Source: Siphonodentalium dalli (lineage: Eukaryota > Mollusca > Scaphopoda > Gadilida > Siphonodentaliidae). From it: a stretch of DNA of 64,000 bases. The stretch is taken from NCBI GenBank assembly GCA_032622095.1, contig CP136063.1, positions 208,247,934-208,311,933 on the forward strand, given 5' to 3'. Numbering within the stretch: position 1 is the first letter of the stretch; each line of letters opens with the position of its first letter. A program made the translations under genes and the position numbers. Shown one piece after another: positions 33,625-43,060 of the stretch. The notes beneath the pieces are model-generated. The model searched no databases, was not told where the DNA came from, and was given only the letters and a program-made list of their open reading frames with translations.

Positions 33625-35129
33625 TGTCTGGTGACGAGCGCGATCATGGTGCCCTCATTATATTGCATATGATATATTACACCCTACATTATACTCATTC
33701 GCGGGCAGTCGACCACCGCGGCGAACAGGAATTGCGTAATCGAACCGATGTTTTGGTTGTCCACACCGAGACTAATTATCGGATGCAGATCATGATAATT
33801 ACATAGTCTCCAGCTCAGTGTCATGCAGTTCAACAGTGCGATGGAAACAATCCGCAGATATCGATTTCTCTGAAGTTTCGGACAAGTACCTGTACTCTGC
33901 CACTGGACAATGAATATACTTTAAAAGTACGCCCAGCATAAAAACTGTATTGTGCGTGCGCTGCGTGCATTGTGCTTGCACCGTGCTGTAAGCGTATTCC
34001 AGTCAATGCATTCTAAGTACTTTGGATCTATAATCGGAGCGTGTAAGCTTTTGTATCTAATTATATGCTGTTTTATTATAAGACGTTTGTCCTTTACATA
34101 AAACATTTCTTTGGTAGCCTGTTTCCAGACATATCACTGCATGTATATTTTTAGGTCAAAGGTCGTCTATTTCACATACTGTTCCAGGATGTTTATCGCC
34201 ACGTAGAAAGGTGCATAACTCTGCATTACTTTGCAAACTAAGCACCGATAATTTTCTTGCCAGTCAAAATATACAATGTTGAACAGGTGTCAGCCGACCA
34301 ATGTATGTTTGAGCATACCACGTATTTGTTTCGTTACAAAGTAAGGGATTCCGTTCTTGCTTAATTTTCCATTGTATAATTCGAAGTGTGTATGTCTGCG
34401 GATGCGTATAGGCATAGCCGCGGATATTTTATTCACGTCGTGGCGTCATAAAACACATAACGCGTACGGGCGTCCGTGGTTTTGACTTTTCCCACAACGA
34501 CGGGAACACTCAATACTGATGTCGCAAGCGTTCTATATATATACTGCCTATAGCACACGGTTAACAATCAAATTCTAGAATTGCTTAGGCCCTTAACGTC
34601 TTAGGGCAGTAACAAATGACGCCACAACGTAGATTTTACACAAGCGGCTTCATTTCGGAGCCGTATATATACTGAGCCACCGCTATTCTGATTTGCTGCA
34701 TTCAGAGCGGGTTGGTCCAACACCATTGCTCTTAAGATGCCACTGGTCATATACATGTACACCAGCTGGTTCAAAAAGAGATGCCCTTGTATCAAATATT
34801 ATGTACTCCACGATGATTTCGGGGATAAAAATGTTGTCAACAACAACGAGCATACAACAGTTTTATCGGATCACAACATTATATAATTCACACAAATAAG
34901 GCGTCGGTTGACGTCAAACAGTCCGTGCTAGAACAGTGTTACGATTGGTCGAAACTGTAAGCACAAAAATCATTCATACATGTATAACCCCGATAGTTCA
35001 CACAGTTCCACAGATCGAATGTAAGTAGTATTGTAAATATTGGTATGTGAGAGTTACTGATACAGTGGAATTACCGACAACAGTCCAATCAAATATCAAA
35101 TATTAACTCGAAGAGAGTATATATATAGA
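33625..35129. other. Unannotated sequence
   Basis: Only chance-length ORFs are seen (60-68 codons). No repeat family seen elsewhere in the window is present. Confidence 0.45.
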
Positions 35130-36046
35130 GAGGATCTACAACTCTTCCCCTGTTTATAGTGCCATTTACAAATTGAGTCCAGTAAATTAGGTCTGGACCG
35201 AGCCTTTAGCTTTGGGGACGAGTTGTAGATTATATTTATTACATGATCCAAAAACCTCGATAAAACATACTTAATCAACAAATGGGGTGTGAAATTAACA
35301 TCTGCTTCTATAAGGCCTGCGATCAAGTAACTATGCGTTGTTTGCCCGCGTAAACAAATAGTCCAAGATAAATAAAGACTCGACGTATTTAATGGCGTAT
35401 ATTTAATTAGATAACTTTTCAAACTCTTCATTCGTTAGAGTTTGTTGGAAAATTATTGAAAGACATAATATTTTTAGATGTAGCGTACGGAATGTAAACA
35501 GACGACAAACCGAAGTCAAATAACGTTCGTTTAATAACAGGAAATATTGCCATGTGACCTTTGACTTCCGGTTTGTCGTCTGTTTACATTCCGTACGCTA
35601 CGTCTCAAAATACTATGGCTTCCAACAAAATATAATGAATGAAGAGTAATAAAACTTATGTCATTAAATATACACCATTAAATACGCCAAACATTCGTTA
35701 TTTATCTGGGACTATTTCTTTACGCGGGTAAACAACGCATAGTTGAGTGAAATATCATTGCATGTCTTATATAAGCCGATGTTAGTTTCGCGTCCCATTT
35801 GTAGGGTGAAGGGACTTGCACACTGCAGTCCCATCATCCTACCCGATCTTCGGCTGGAAAGGACTAACAACGTCCCATTTGTTGATATAAGTATGTTTTG
35901 TCGAGGTTTTGGGTCATGAAATAAATAGAATCTACAACTCTTACCCAGAATTTACAAAACTCGTCCAGTAAATCAGACTTAATCCACATGGACTCATTTT
36001 GTTAATTCCGCTATAAACTGGGGACTCGCGATCGTTGTAGATCCTC
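35130..36046 (+). mobile_element. Foldback element with hairpins at both ends, copy B
   Basis: It starts GAGGATCTACAACT and ends GTTGTAGATCCTC, so the outer ends are inverted repeats. Each end is itself a hairpin (35133-35230, shortened; 35937-36040). Between them lies the large foldback with arms 35227-35519 and 35559-35934, sharing ATTTATTACATGATCCAAAA-type edges, AACTATGCGTTGTTTG / CAACGCATAG and GCGTACGGAATGTAAACAGA / TCTGTTTACATTCCGTACGC. The right arm is interrupted by a 69-bp insertion at 35802. This is the only copy here with both ends, so it defines the family at about 0.85 kb without the insert. Confidence 0.85.
35791..35881 (+). mobile_element. 69-bp structured insertion with 11-bp target duplication
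   Basis: CGTCCCATTTG stands at 35791-35801 and again at 35871-35881. The 69 bp between (35802-35870) are absent from the opposite arm of the same foldback (35270-35300) and from copy A (30575-30600), which preserve the empty site. The insert folds well: TAGGGTGA / TCATCCTA as outer stem, GGGACT / AGTCCC inside it, GCA / TGC near the loop, then a small CCGATCTTCGG hairpin. No A-tail is present beyond CTAACAA. The source RNA is not recognised. Confidence 0.82.
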
Positions 36047-36144
36047 TATTTTATAGAATGTGTTTATTTAGTAGCATAAGGGTAGTATCGTGTAATAAAG
36101 TCAATTGTGACCATAACAGCCACTGGCAGCAAGCTTTGTAAATA

Positions 36145-36500
36145 AAAAGATCCGAAATTTGGCTAAATTGGTCATTGTCGCATCGTTTCGAGGAAAAAGA
36201 CACCCAGGATCTCCTAAACGTGCAAAAAGACACCCGGAATATCTTTGTTAATGTTAATGATTATTACAATAATTATTTGTTTGTGATTTCGAGTAACAAT
36301 TCAACCGAATTTGATGGGTTTTCCATCCGCATTATGTTTGGGTGTTGCAGAAGAACGAGAGTTTGAGATGCTGGGTGACTATATATTTGCACATTTTGGG
36401 AGATCCTATGTGTCTTTTTGCACGTTTGAGAGAACCTGTGTGTCTTTTTGCTCGATAACATGAGACAATGACCAATTCAGCCAAACTGTACTATCTTTAA
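36145..36500 (+). mobile_element. Inverted-repeat element with about 90-110 bp arms
   Basis: Left arm 36145-36236 and right arm 36391-36500 are inverted repeats (AATTGGTCATTGTC / GACAATGACCAATT, AAACGTGCAAAAAGACAC / GTGTCTTTTTGCACGTTT, AAAAAGACACCCAGGATCTC / GGGAGATCCTATGTGTCTTT). The arms also carry a tandem doublet of AAAAAGACAC. The spacer (about 150 bp) is non-coding. Family unknown. Confidence 0.8.
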
Positions 36501-37113
36501 TTATTAATCAGTTGTGGTGGGATCTCTAGAAGCAATAACTGATGATGATGTTTTCCACGAAGAATATCTTAATTACCCACTGTAGCCAAACATAAGCATT
36601 GTGATCACTGCCGGGCATGATATATGGAGGTAATCCATCTTTGGTAACAATAGATGTGAACATACATGACTATACAAAACAATAGCAGTTGGAGTACTCA
36701 AAAACAAAATGTTCAATAACCACGTTGATCAGCACCACGTAAGGAGGATTGGGATGATATTGATATATTGATGCCACTAATTGCAAGTCTTAAAAAATAA
36801 TTGAATGGTATTTGCGCCTAGTTAATTCTGAATAAATCTGGTCATTAGTTCATCGGCGTCGACATCTGATGATAAGGACCCTGTTTGGCCTCAGATCAGG
36901 AACGATAACTCTATCCGAAGTACATGACCTATATTCTCTGCAGTACCCCTGTTTGGGGTCAGCCTAGACATATTGTTACAGCATGGTCTACTTGTATGCC
37001 GGTTGGGCATGTCCGGACATGACGCCGCTGGTTAACTCCCGCCTTCTCCCTATGAACGGTATATTATCTACATGTATATCACATGATGATCTCGGTGGGG
37101 TAGCTTCAGCCTT
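36501..37113. other. Unannotated sequence
   Basis: No ORF of note and no repeat recognised. Confidence 0.45.
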
Positions 37114-37206
37114 GAATGTTAAAGAGACACTCGGCATTCACTCTAAATGAATGTTAAAGTGACACTAGGCACTCACTATGGATGAATGTTAAAGTGACAC
37201 TCGCAG
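37114..37206 (+). repeat. 35-bp tandem repeat, 2.6 copies, with TTAAAGTGACACT motif
   Basis: Units start at 37114, 37149 and 37184 with GAATGTTAAAG(A/T)GACACT, followed by (C/A)GGCA(T/C)TCACT. The core TTAAAGTGACACTAGGCACTC is close to the terminal text at 61340-61358 (complement TTAAAGTGACACAAGGCACT), which suggests that copies of a transposon terminus were multiplied in tandem. Confidence 0.8.
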
Positions 37207-37422
37207 TGAAAAACTTTGTTTGCAAAAAATGGATAAGTTTAAAAACTTTAATTTTCCAAAAACTTCAAAAACTTTTCAGGATTTAGTCGGAAATATGGCT
37301 TGTTGCCATTCATCGGAAAGCTCTGGGGTACCATGCTATGGTGGCGAGCGCCACCGAAAAGGGAAAAAAGAGAAAAATAACATGACATGTGGTACATACT
37401 ACAATTTTTTTTATTATATTTA

Positions 37423-37962
37423 CTATTCACTGTCACTTTCGTCCCAATTGTCATCACTTTCGTCAGATGTGTCATTTGTTTCGTCCATAAATTTTTCTAG
37501 CAATGGTTTGTACTCTAATATTGACATTTTCACTGCATCACGATCTTCATAACCATTATTCAAATATTTGTCCACTTTATCCATGACTCTGTTGTGCAGA
37601 GTCCCATTGCGCAGCCACAGATACTTTATTATTGTCCTAGCATAACTATTCATAAATTGCCTCATGCCTTCACTTTTAAGGTCCTTGTCAGCTTGTACTT
37701 TTGCCTCTTTTTCTGTCGAGCCATTTTCCGTATACGTTTCCCCTTTATCACTCCATTCTTCTTGTGCTTTATCTCTACTCTCATCACACAAACTTTTGAA
37801 GTATTCATCTTCATTCAGTTTAATTTTCTTATTCTGACTATCATCCGTGTCCTCAGTTAATTTTCGTTTTAACTTATTTTCTTGAATCGAGTATAGTCGG
37901 TGTATTTCTCGAATGTTAAGTGTTTGAGCATTGTCGCCTTCAGGGACATGACAACATGGCAT
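37423..37962 (-). CDS. Hypothetical highly charged protein, 179 codons, nuclear-like
   Basis: The best single-copy ORF in the window. It starts ATG at 37962, with an in-frame TGA nine bases upstream of the ATG. The N-terminal part contains a basic cluster (KLKRKL, then NKKIKL, residues about 31-49) that resembles a nuclear localisation signal. The middle is Lys/Glu-rich and probably helical (residues 50-110). A more hydrophobic segment (MRQFMNSYARTIIKYLWLRN) covers about 100-119, and the C-terminus is acidic and Ser-rich (DESDDNWDESDSE). Composition is even, unlike the chance ORFs nearby. An AATAAA-like poly(A) signal lies directly 3' (near 37408-37416). I recognise no family. It could be a lineage-specific gene, one exon, or cargo of a transposable element. 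Expression is unknown. Confidence 0.5.
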   Translation of the reverse strand: MPCCHVPEGDNAQTLNIREIHRLYSIQENKLKRKLTEDTDDSQNKKIKLNEDEYFKSLCDESRDKAQEEWSDKGETYTENGSTEKEAKVQADKDLKSEGMRQFMNSYARTIIKYLWLRNGTLHNRVMDKVDKYLNNGYEDRDAVKMSILEYKPLLEKFMDETNDTSDESDDNWDESDSE

Positions 37963-38001
37963 AAGGTTTCAGTCTAATGGAATCTAAGCGGAGTTTAAAA
38001 T

Positions 38002-38325
38002 CTATATAACTACCATTATAGGTACACTATATAACATACATGTAAATAATGCCATGACCAAGATTCCGATCAGAGCTTTGCCAACCCAACAGGTGACACA
38101 CCAGAGTGTTGGCATAAACAGATACTCGGAAGCCATGTAGCCAAGAATCACCCAGTACAAGTAGCCATTACTTTTTAGAAAGCTAATGTATGTGTGTGGG
38201 CAACATGGTATATGAAGGAAGAACCCGCGCAGTGCAAGATACGTAAGCTCGAAGCTGGTCAACGAATAAATCCATATATGCAAAAATCTGTCAGATACCA
38301 AGTTTGTCAGGCTGAAAAGTCTCAT
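38002..38325 (-). CDS. Hypothetical hydrophobic ORF in direct repeat 1 (107 codons)
   Basis: ATG at 38325. The translation is rich in Leu, Phe, Tyr, Trp and Cys, with two to three stretches that could span a membrane (residues about 52-65, 70-85, 85-105). The same ORF stays open in the second repeat copy (40684-41022, 112 codons) with only a few changes. The two copies are too alike for this to show selection. It may be a captured exon or a chance ORF, and no family is recognised. Confidence 0.3.
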   Translation of the reverse strand: MRLFSLTNLVSDRFLHIWIYSLTSFELTYLALRGFFLHIPCCPHTYISFLKSNGYLYWVILGYMASEYLFMPTLWCVTCWVGKALIGILVMALFTCMLYSVPIMVVI

Positions 38326-38778
38326 TCGAGATAACTAAATAAAGATCCGAATGCAAAACTGCCGACTTCCCCCATTACAACATTTGTCCAGGTATGTTGG
38401 GTGCAGTACGCTGTCCGATCGGGCGCGGACATTAATGGCTGACCCATGTACACGCCTCGGTGTGTGCACGTTAAAGAACGCTACTGGAGTCACCACAGAG
38501 TTATGAAGTTAATCGACCGTAATAGAGCTGGACCGGCTCATAATTGTCACTAAATCAAATGACAGCGAGCTGTCATGTGAAGAAGGGTCATTCCATATAT
38601 TTGACTGCATGCTTGTACATATGACGCATGTTAGAATATAAACATGTCTCATCATTTCGAGTAAGAAACAGCATACTAGCCGGTTCAAGAAAACCATAGT
38701 CAGAAATGGTAACGCCCTCAAGATCATATTATTAGGCAGATATATATATTATAATATAAAATATATCGGTGACATGAA
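38003..38778 (+). repeat. 776-bp direct repeat, left copy, flanking the LINE
   Basis: It runs from TATATAACTACCATTATA to CGGTGACATGAA and is nearly identical to 40700-41451. Differences seen are about five substitutions and a 26-bp stretch (about 38554-38579) missing from the right copy. It ends exactly where the LINE coding sequence begins. A related fragment lies at 24828-24880, so the sequence is itself dispersed. It does not begin TG or end CA, so it is not an LTR. Confidence 0.9.
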
Positions 38779-39933
38779 ACTTCTCGCCAGAGTTGCAACA
38801 CAAGTAGAAGATGGACTGTCGCTGGTAGTACTTTGACCGAAACAGACGAAATCACTCATTTGGGCATACAAGTAAATAAGTACAGCTTTGTCAAAGAATT
38901 TGTTGAAGTCATTGTAGACAAAATCAGGTCAACTTTTTTCCTCTTAAGTAATGCTGGACTTTATGCCGGGGGGATCACTCCGTCGAGTTGCGCAACTATA
39001 TACAAAACGATGGTGCTGCCAAAAGGATTATATGGATCAGAATTTATGTGTGGCATGTCTGTGTCAGATACTACTTCGCTCGAGAAAATCCACCGATTTT
39101 GCTTGAAACGCATTCAAGGACTGCCTGTAAGGACGAGAACCGATATTGTCCTAGGTCTCATGGGCCTAGGCCCTATTTCCTCTTTTATAAATGCACGAAA
39201 ACTCAGTTTGTTTGGTAGCCTTTGTCGCATATCGCCTTCCAAAGTATGCAAGGAAATTTTTGTATCAAGACTTCACATGCATCTTTCTCGTAAATATAAT
39301 AATCCTCAGTCATACTTTGCTGACATTGAACGAATTCTTATTTCTCACAACTTGAACCAATATCTGGAGCAACTCGCAGTAGTCGGTACGTGTCCAATCC
39401 GCCCGGAGTGGACCCGACTAGTCAAAACGGAAGTCAACAGTAAGCGCGATATCGACTGGACGCAAAATGTTCAAAACGACCCAACACTAACATGCTTCTA
39501 TCAAATCCAAAGTCACTTACAGATGTTTCTCCTTTGGCGTTGTTGTCGGCAATATCCAGAGCGGAAGAGATACTTTTTCACCGTTGCCCAACTTATAGCG
39601 ACTACTGCTACCAAACACGAGGGTACTTGTGCGTTATGTCACTTGGTTTATGACGACGTGGTAACACACGTTATGATTTATTGCACTCATCATATATTGT
39701 ACTCTCGTCGTAATGACATGTGGTACCAAATGATTGACACATTTGGATTACTGTTCTATCTTTGGGTGGATGAGCTTGACGATGATGAACTTGTTATGCT
39801 TCACCTTACAAAACTTCCGTCTGAATTATTTTCTTTCATTGAAGACCCTATGTTTTTCGTATCATTTATAGTTCACCACACCCACATATTATGGCTATCA
39901 CACAAAATGCTGTCAAGTCTTCATTCTGAGTAA
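38779..39933 (+). pseudogene. LINE ORF2 C-terminal fragment: RT thumb region and zinc knuckle
   Basis: 384 codons open from the repeat junction to TAA at 39931; an ATG is not needed because the 5' end is truncated. The first 120 residues read like the region downstream of the RT catalytic core in LINE ORF2 (ITHLGI, then a KI..FFLL helix, then TIYKTMVLPKGLYGSE and LEKIHRFCLKRIQGLP). The catalytic FADD motif lies upstream and is absent, so the enzyme cannot be active. A Cys-X2-Cys-X9-His-X4-Cys knuckle (Cys284, Cys287, His297, Cys302), as found at LINE C-termini, is complete. No internal stop or frameshift is seen. Confidence 0.85.
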
Positions 39934-40699
39934 TCTCCAAACGTATCAACGAAAATCCATAGTGGTATATTAGGACCAATTATTAACTGATCACCACAGA
40001 AATCAAATTCCAATGTTCGGATCAAAAATGCAAAGGAAATAAGCTTTCATTCCCAATTAAGTTATATTACCACATCAGACGAAAGGCCAATTACGTTGAT
40101 ACAGGTAATGTGGTTTTTTCGAAATTGTATCTCTGTGTATTGTAGTCTGTCGGTGTAGTCATCATCACTCGTCCATGCGGATGTGATGTTACTGGTGTGA
40201 ATGTAAAAATAGCAGTTGTGTGCGCTTTTGTATTCCTTGCACTTATGCATTGTGGTATATCAAGTGTATTTGAATAGTAAACGACACAATACTAACATTT
40301 GAATAATATTCCAAATTCTAACTGATTGCCGCCAGTAAATTAGCAAATGCGAGTGTAAGCATTTATTCTCTGTACCTTTCGGATTTTATCCGCATTATGT
40401 AAATATGTTCAGGTTTAAAGTTATGTTCGCGTGCCTGTGTTTGTCTATCTGCATATACTATGTCCGCATGTCGGTATGTCTGATTGCATGTCTGAATTTA
40501 TATCTGCCTGTGGGTAAGGCTTCTCAACATTTGACCCAACATGTATACCATGTCTTGGTGGCACTTGTGTCATTTTGTGTATATATATACTGCTATTTGT
40601 TTATTGTCATGTTGGCTAAAATGTTAGCCTACCTTGATACTGTATACATGTATAACATTTGATAAACTCTTCAGTTATGGAGGTCAATAAAGATATATA
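38779..40699 (+). mobile_element. 5'-truncated non-LTR retrotransposon (LINE)
   Basis: It contains the 3' part of a LINE ORF2 (38779-39933) and about 0.77 kb of 3' UTR, ending GGAGGTCAATAAAGATATAT with a short (TA)n tail (40672-40705). Such a 3' end is typical of invertebrate LINEs of the L2/CR1/Jockey-like groups; the clade is not resolved here. It sits precisely between two long direct repeats. The intact reading frame and the high identity of the flanks suggest a recent event. Confidence 0.85.
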
Positions 40700-41022
40700 T
40701 ATATAACTACCATTATATGTACACTATATAACATACATGTAAATAATGCCATGACCAAGATTCCGATCAGAGCTTTGCCAACCCAACAGGTGACACACCA
40801 GAGTGTTGGCATAAACAGATACTCGGAAGCCATGTAGCCAAGAATCACCCAGTACAAGTAGCCATTACTTTTTAGAAAGCTAATGTATGTGTGTGGGCAA
40901 CATGGTATATGAAGGAAGAACCCGCGCAGTGCAAGATAAGTAAGCTCGAAGCTGGTCAACGAATAAATCCATATATGCAAAAATCTGTCAGATACCAAGT
41001 TTGTCAGGCTGAAAAGTCTCAT
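40684..41022 (-). CDS. Hypothetical hydrophobic ORF in direct repeat 2 (112 codons)
   Basis: Second copy of the 38002-38325 ORF, extended by five codons at the 3' end where the repeat meets the LINE tail. It is nearly identical, including the Cys/Trp-rich centre. Same caution: possibly non-coding. Confidence 0.28.
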   Translation of the reverse strand: MRLFSLTNLVSDRFLHIWIYSLTSFELTYLALRGFFLHIPCCPHTYISFLKSNGYLYWVILGYMASEYLFMPTLWCVTCWVGKALIGILVMALFTCMLYSVHIMVVIYIYLY

Positions 41023-41451
41023 TCGAGATCACTAAATAAAGATCCGAATGCAAAACTGCCGACTTCCCCCATTACAACATTTGTCCAGGTATGTTGGGTG
41101 CAGTACGCTGTCCGATCGGGCGCGGACATTAATGGCTGACCCATGTACACGCCTCGGTGTGTGCACGTTAAAGAACGCTACTGGAGTCACCACAGAGTTA
41201 TGAAGTTAATCGACCGTAATAGAGCTGGACCGGCTCATAATTTTCACTAAAGAAGAAGGGTCATTCCATATATTTGACTGCATGCTTGTACATATGACGC
41301 ATGTTAGAATATAAACATGTCTCATCATTTCGAGTAAGAAACAGCATACTAGCCGGTACAAGAAAACCATAGTCAGAAATGGTAACGCCCTCAAGATCAT
41401 ATTATTAGGCAGATATATATATTATAATATAAAATATATCGGTGACATGAA
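40700..41451 (+). repeat. 752-bp direct repeat, right copy, flanking the LINE
   Basis: It follows the LINE 3' tail without a gap and repeats 38003-38778. Together with the left copy it has the geometry of a very long target-site duplication around the LINE. Confidence 0.9.
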
Positions 41452-42091
41452 TGACCGCCTCAGAATTCCATTAAAACAGCTAATTAATCCTTCAAATTAT
41501 TACAAAAACTGCGGCTTATTACTGCAGGTTTCTCATTCACCACACCAGAAAGACTCTAAATGCAGACCAAAACTCTACCAAACGGATTAAATACACACCC
41601 GATACTTCGCAATACATTTAGTCTATATTCCAACTGAGACAACTGAACAGCAAAGTTAGCTGTTATATTGCATTGTGTTCCCGCCATAAAATATTCAAGA
41701 GTGGCCCAGCTATTGTTCATACCTACAAATCGAAAGCAATTAACGTGGTCATAAAAGTTACATTATGCAACAATGAGACATCCACGACACCTAGTACAAA
41801 CGCTATCGCATGCCAAATGGGGTGGGATGCTGAAAAATCGCAAGCCAATTTGCGCGCGATTTAGTTTGCCGTGTCCCGCGTGACTCAGCATCGCATGCGA
41901 ATATGTTTCGATTGTAAAATTCAAAGAAATGTAACTCTAACATACCCGTTATTTAGTAAAAAATCATACCAAAAGAATGACACCACAAAGAGACACGTTT
42001 CAAAAACACTATAGGAAAAATCACTTTTAGGGTGGGTGGGCTTGGGGGAGGCGGACGACACTGTCTAAGAAGCAACGTCACCCCTTTTTCA
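41452..42091. other. Unannotated sequence
   Basis: No gene or repeat recognised. A (G)n-rich stretch GGGTGGGTGGGCTTGGGGGA lies at 42031-42050. Confidence 0.45.
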
Positions 42092-42520
42092 AATTGATAT
42101 CGGGGCAGTCAGGTCGCGCCAGCGACCGCTGCCGCGGGGGCCTGATGGCTCATAAAAACAACTCTATATATAAGCGCCCGCGGCTACCACTTTATAGCAT
42201 CAAGGGTAGACTGAGCAAATCGAGACGGGATGCTGGTCCCGCCAAACTCTCCAGACGGCATCGACATATCAAAACGCATGCGATTCTCGCCTATCGTATC
42301 CGTATTTGGACGAGATTGTAAGACCATAGCCTGTCCACGAATACACATCACGCGAAAACCAGAAATATGTTGTCCCGCGATCAGCCTTACTACAATTTCT
42401 TTAATCAACTCGCATCTCGTGAAACCTGAAATGTGTTGTCCTGTCAGATATCCCCATCGCCCATCGCCCCATTGTCACGGCCAGATCAGCGCAGCAGCAA
42501 ACACCATTGGGGCGTAATAA
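42092..42520 (-). other. GC-rich island with open frame and internal repeat
   Basis: Markedly GC-richer than its surroundings. On the minus strand a frame without ATG is open from about 42476 to TAG at 42184 (roughly 97 codons). It contains GQHISGF twice, about 22 residues apart, reflecting a 66-bp tandem doublet (CAACATATTTCTGG / CAACACATTTCAGG). A TATATATA word and a GGTCGC-GCCA-GCGACC hairpin lie at 42160 and 42112. It may be an exon or a GC-rich repeat; the product is not recognised. Confidence 0.3.
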
Positions 42521-42832
42521 TACTAACTGACGGTTTCGCGATACTCGACTGCTATTTGTATATCACATGCAATCACCCACTTCAAGAATGGCCATTAGAA
42601 CAATATAACAACAGCATTGTCCACAAGGAACTAACAGGCCACGCTCTATGTTAATATATGGTTGTTGATATATACATATCCCAGAATGGGTAATTGTGCT
42701 GGACCGAATGTGTGTTTGGTGTTGGTATGATGTATCTGCATCGTTCTTGTTGGCACACAAATCATAGAATACTCCAACCAACTCATTGCTAGCCGTCATA
42801 ATTAAACATGGCATAATTAAACATGGCTGTTT

Positions 42833-43060
42833 AAGTACAAGTAATGCCCTAAGTAATCGACTCCTTAACCACAGAATAATTATGCGTAATTTTTCAGGAT
42901 TTAGTCGGAAATATGGCTTGTTGCCATTCAGCGGAAAGCTCTCATTGAGAGCTTTCCGATGAATGTCAACAAGCCATATTTCCGACTAAATCCTGATAAA
43001 TTAACCATAATTCTGCTTTGGTTAAGGAGTCGATTATTTAGGGCATTACTGTACAAGTAA
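42833..43060 (+). mobile_element. Hairpin MITE, about 112-bp arms with almost no loop
   Basis: Left arm 42833-42944 and right arm 42946-43060 are complementary over nearly their full length (AAGTACAAGTAATGCCC... / ...GGGCATTACTGTACAAGT; CAGGATTTAGTCGGAAATAT / ATATTTCCGACTAAATCCTG). The centre is GAGAGCTTTCCG / CGGAAAGCTCTC. The inner 50 bp of the left arm also occurs at 37277-37323, beside the 179-codon ORF. Confidence 0.9.

Noticed and set aside
38003-41451. LTR retrotransposon flanked by 750-bp LTRs
   Set aside because: The repeats lack TG...CA ends. The interior encodes only a non-LTR RT C-terminus and LINE-like 3' tail, with no gag, protease or integrase.
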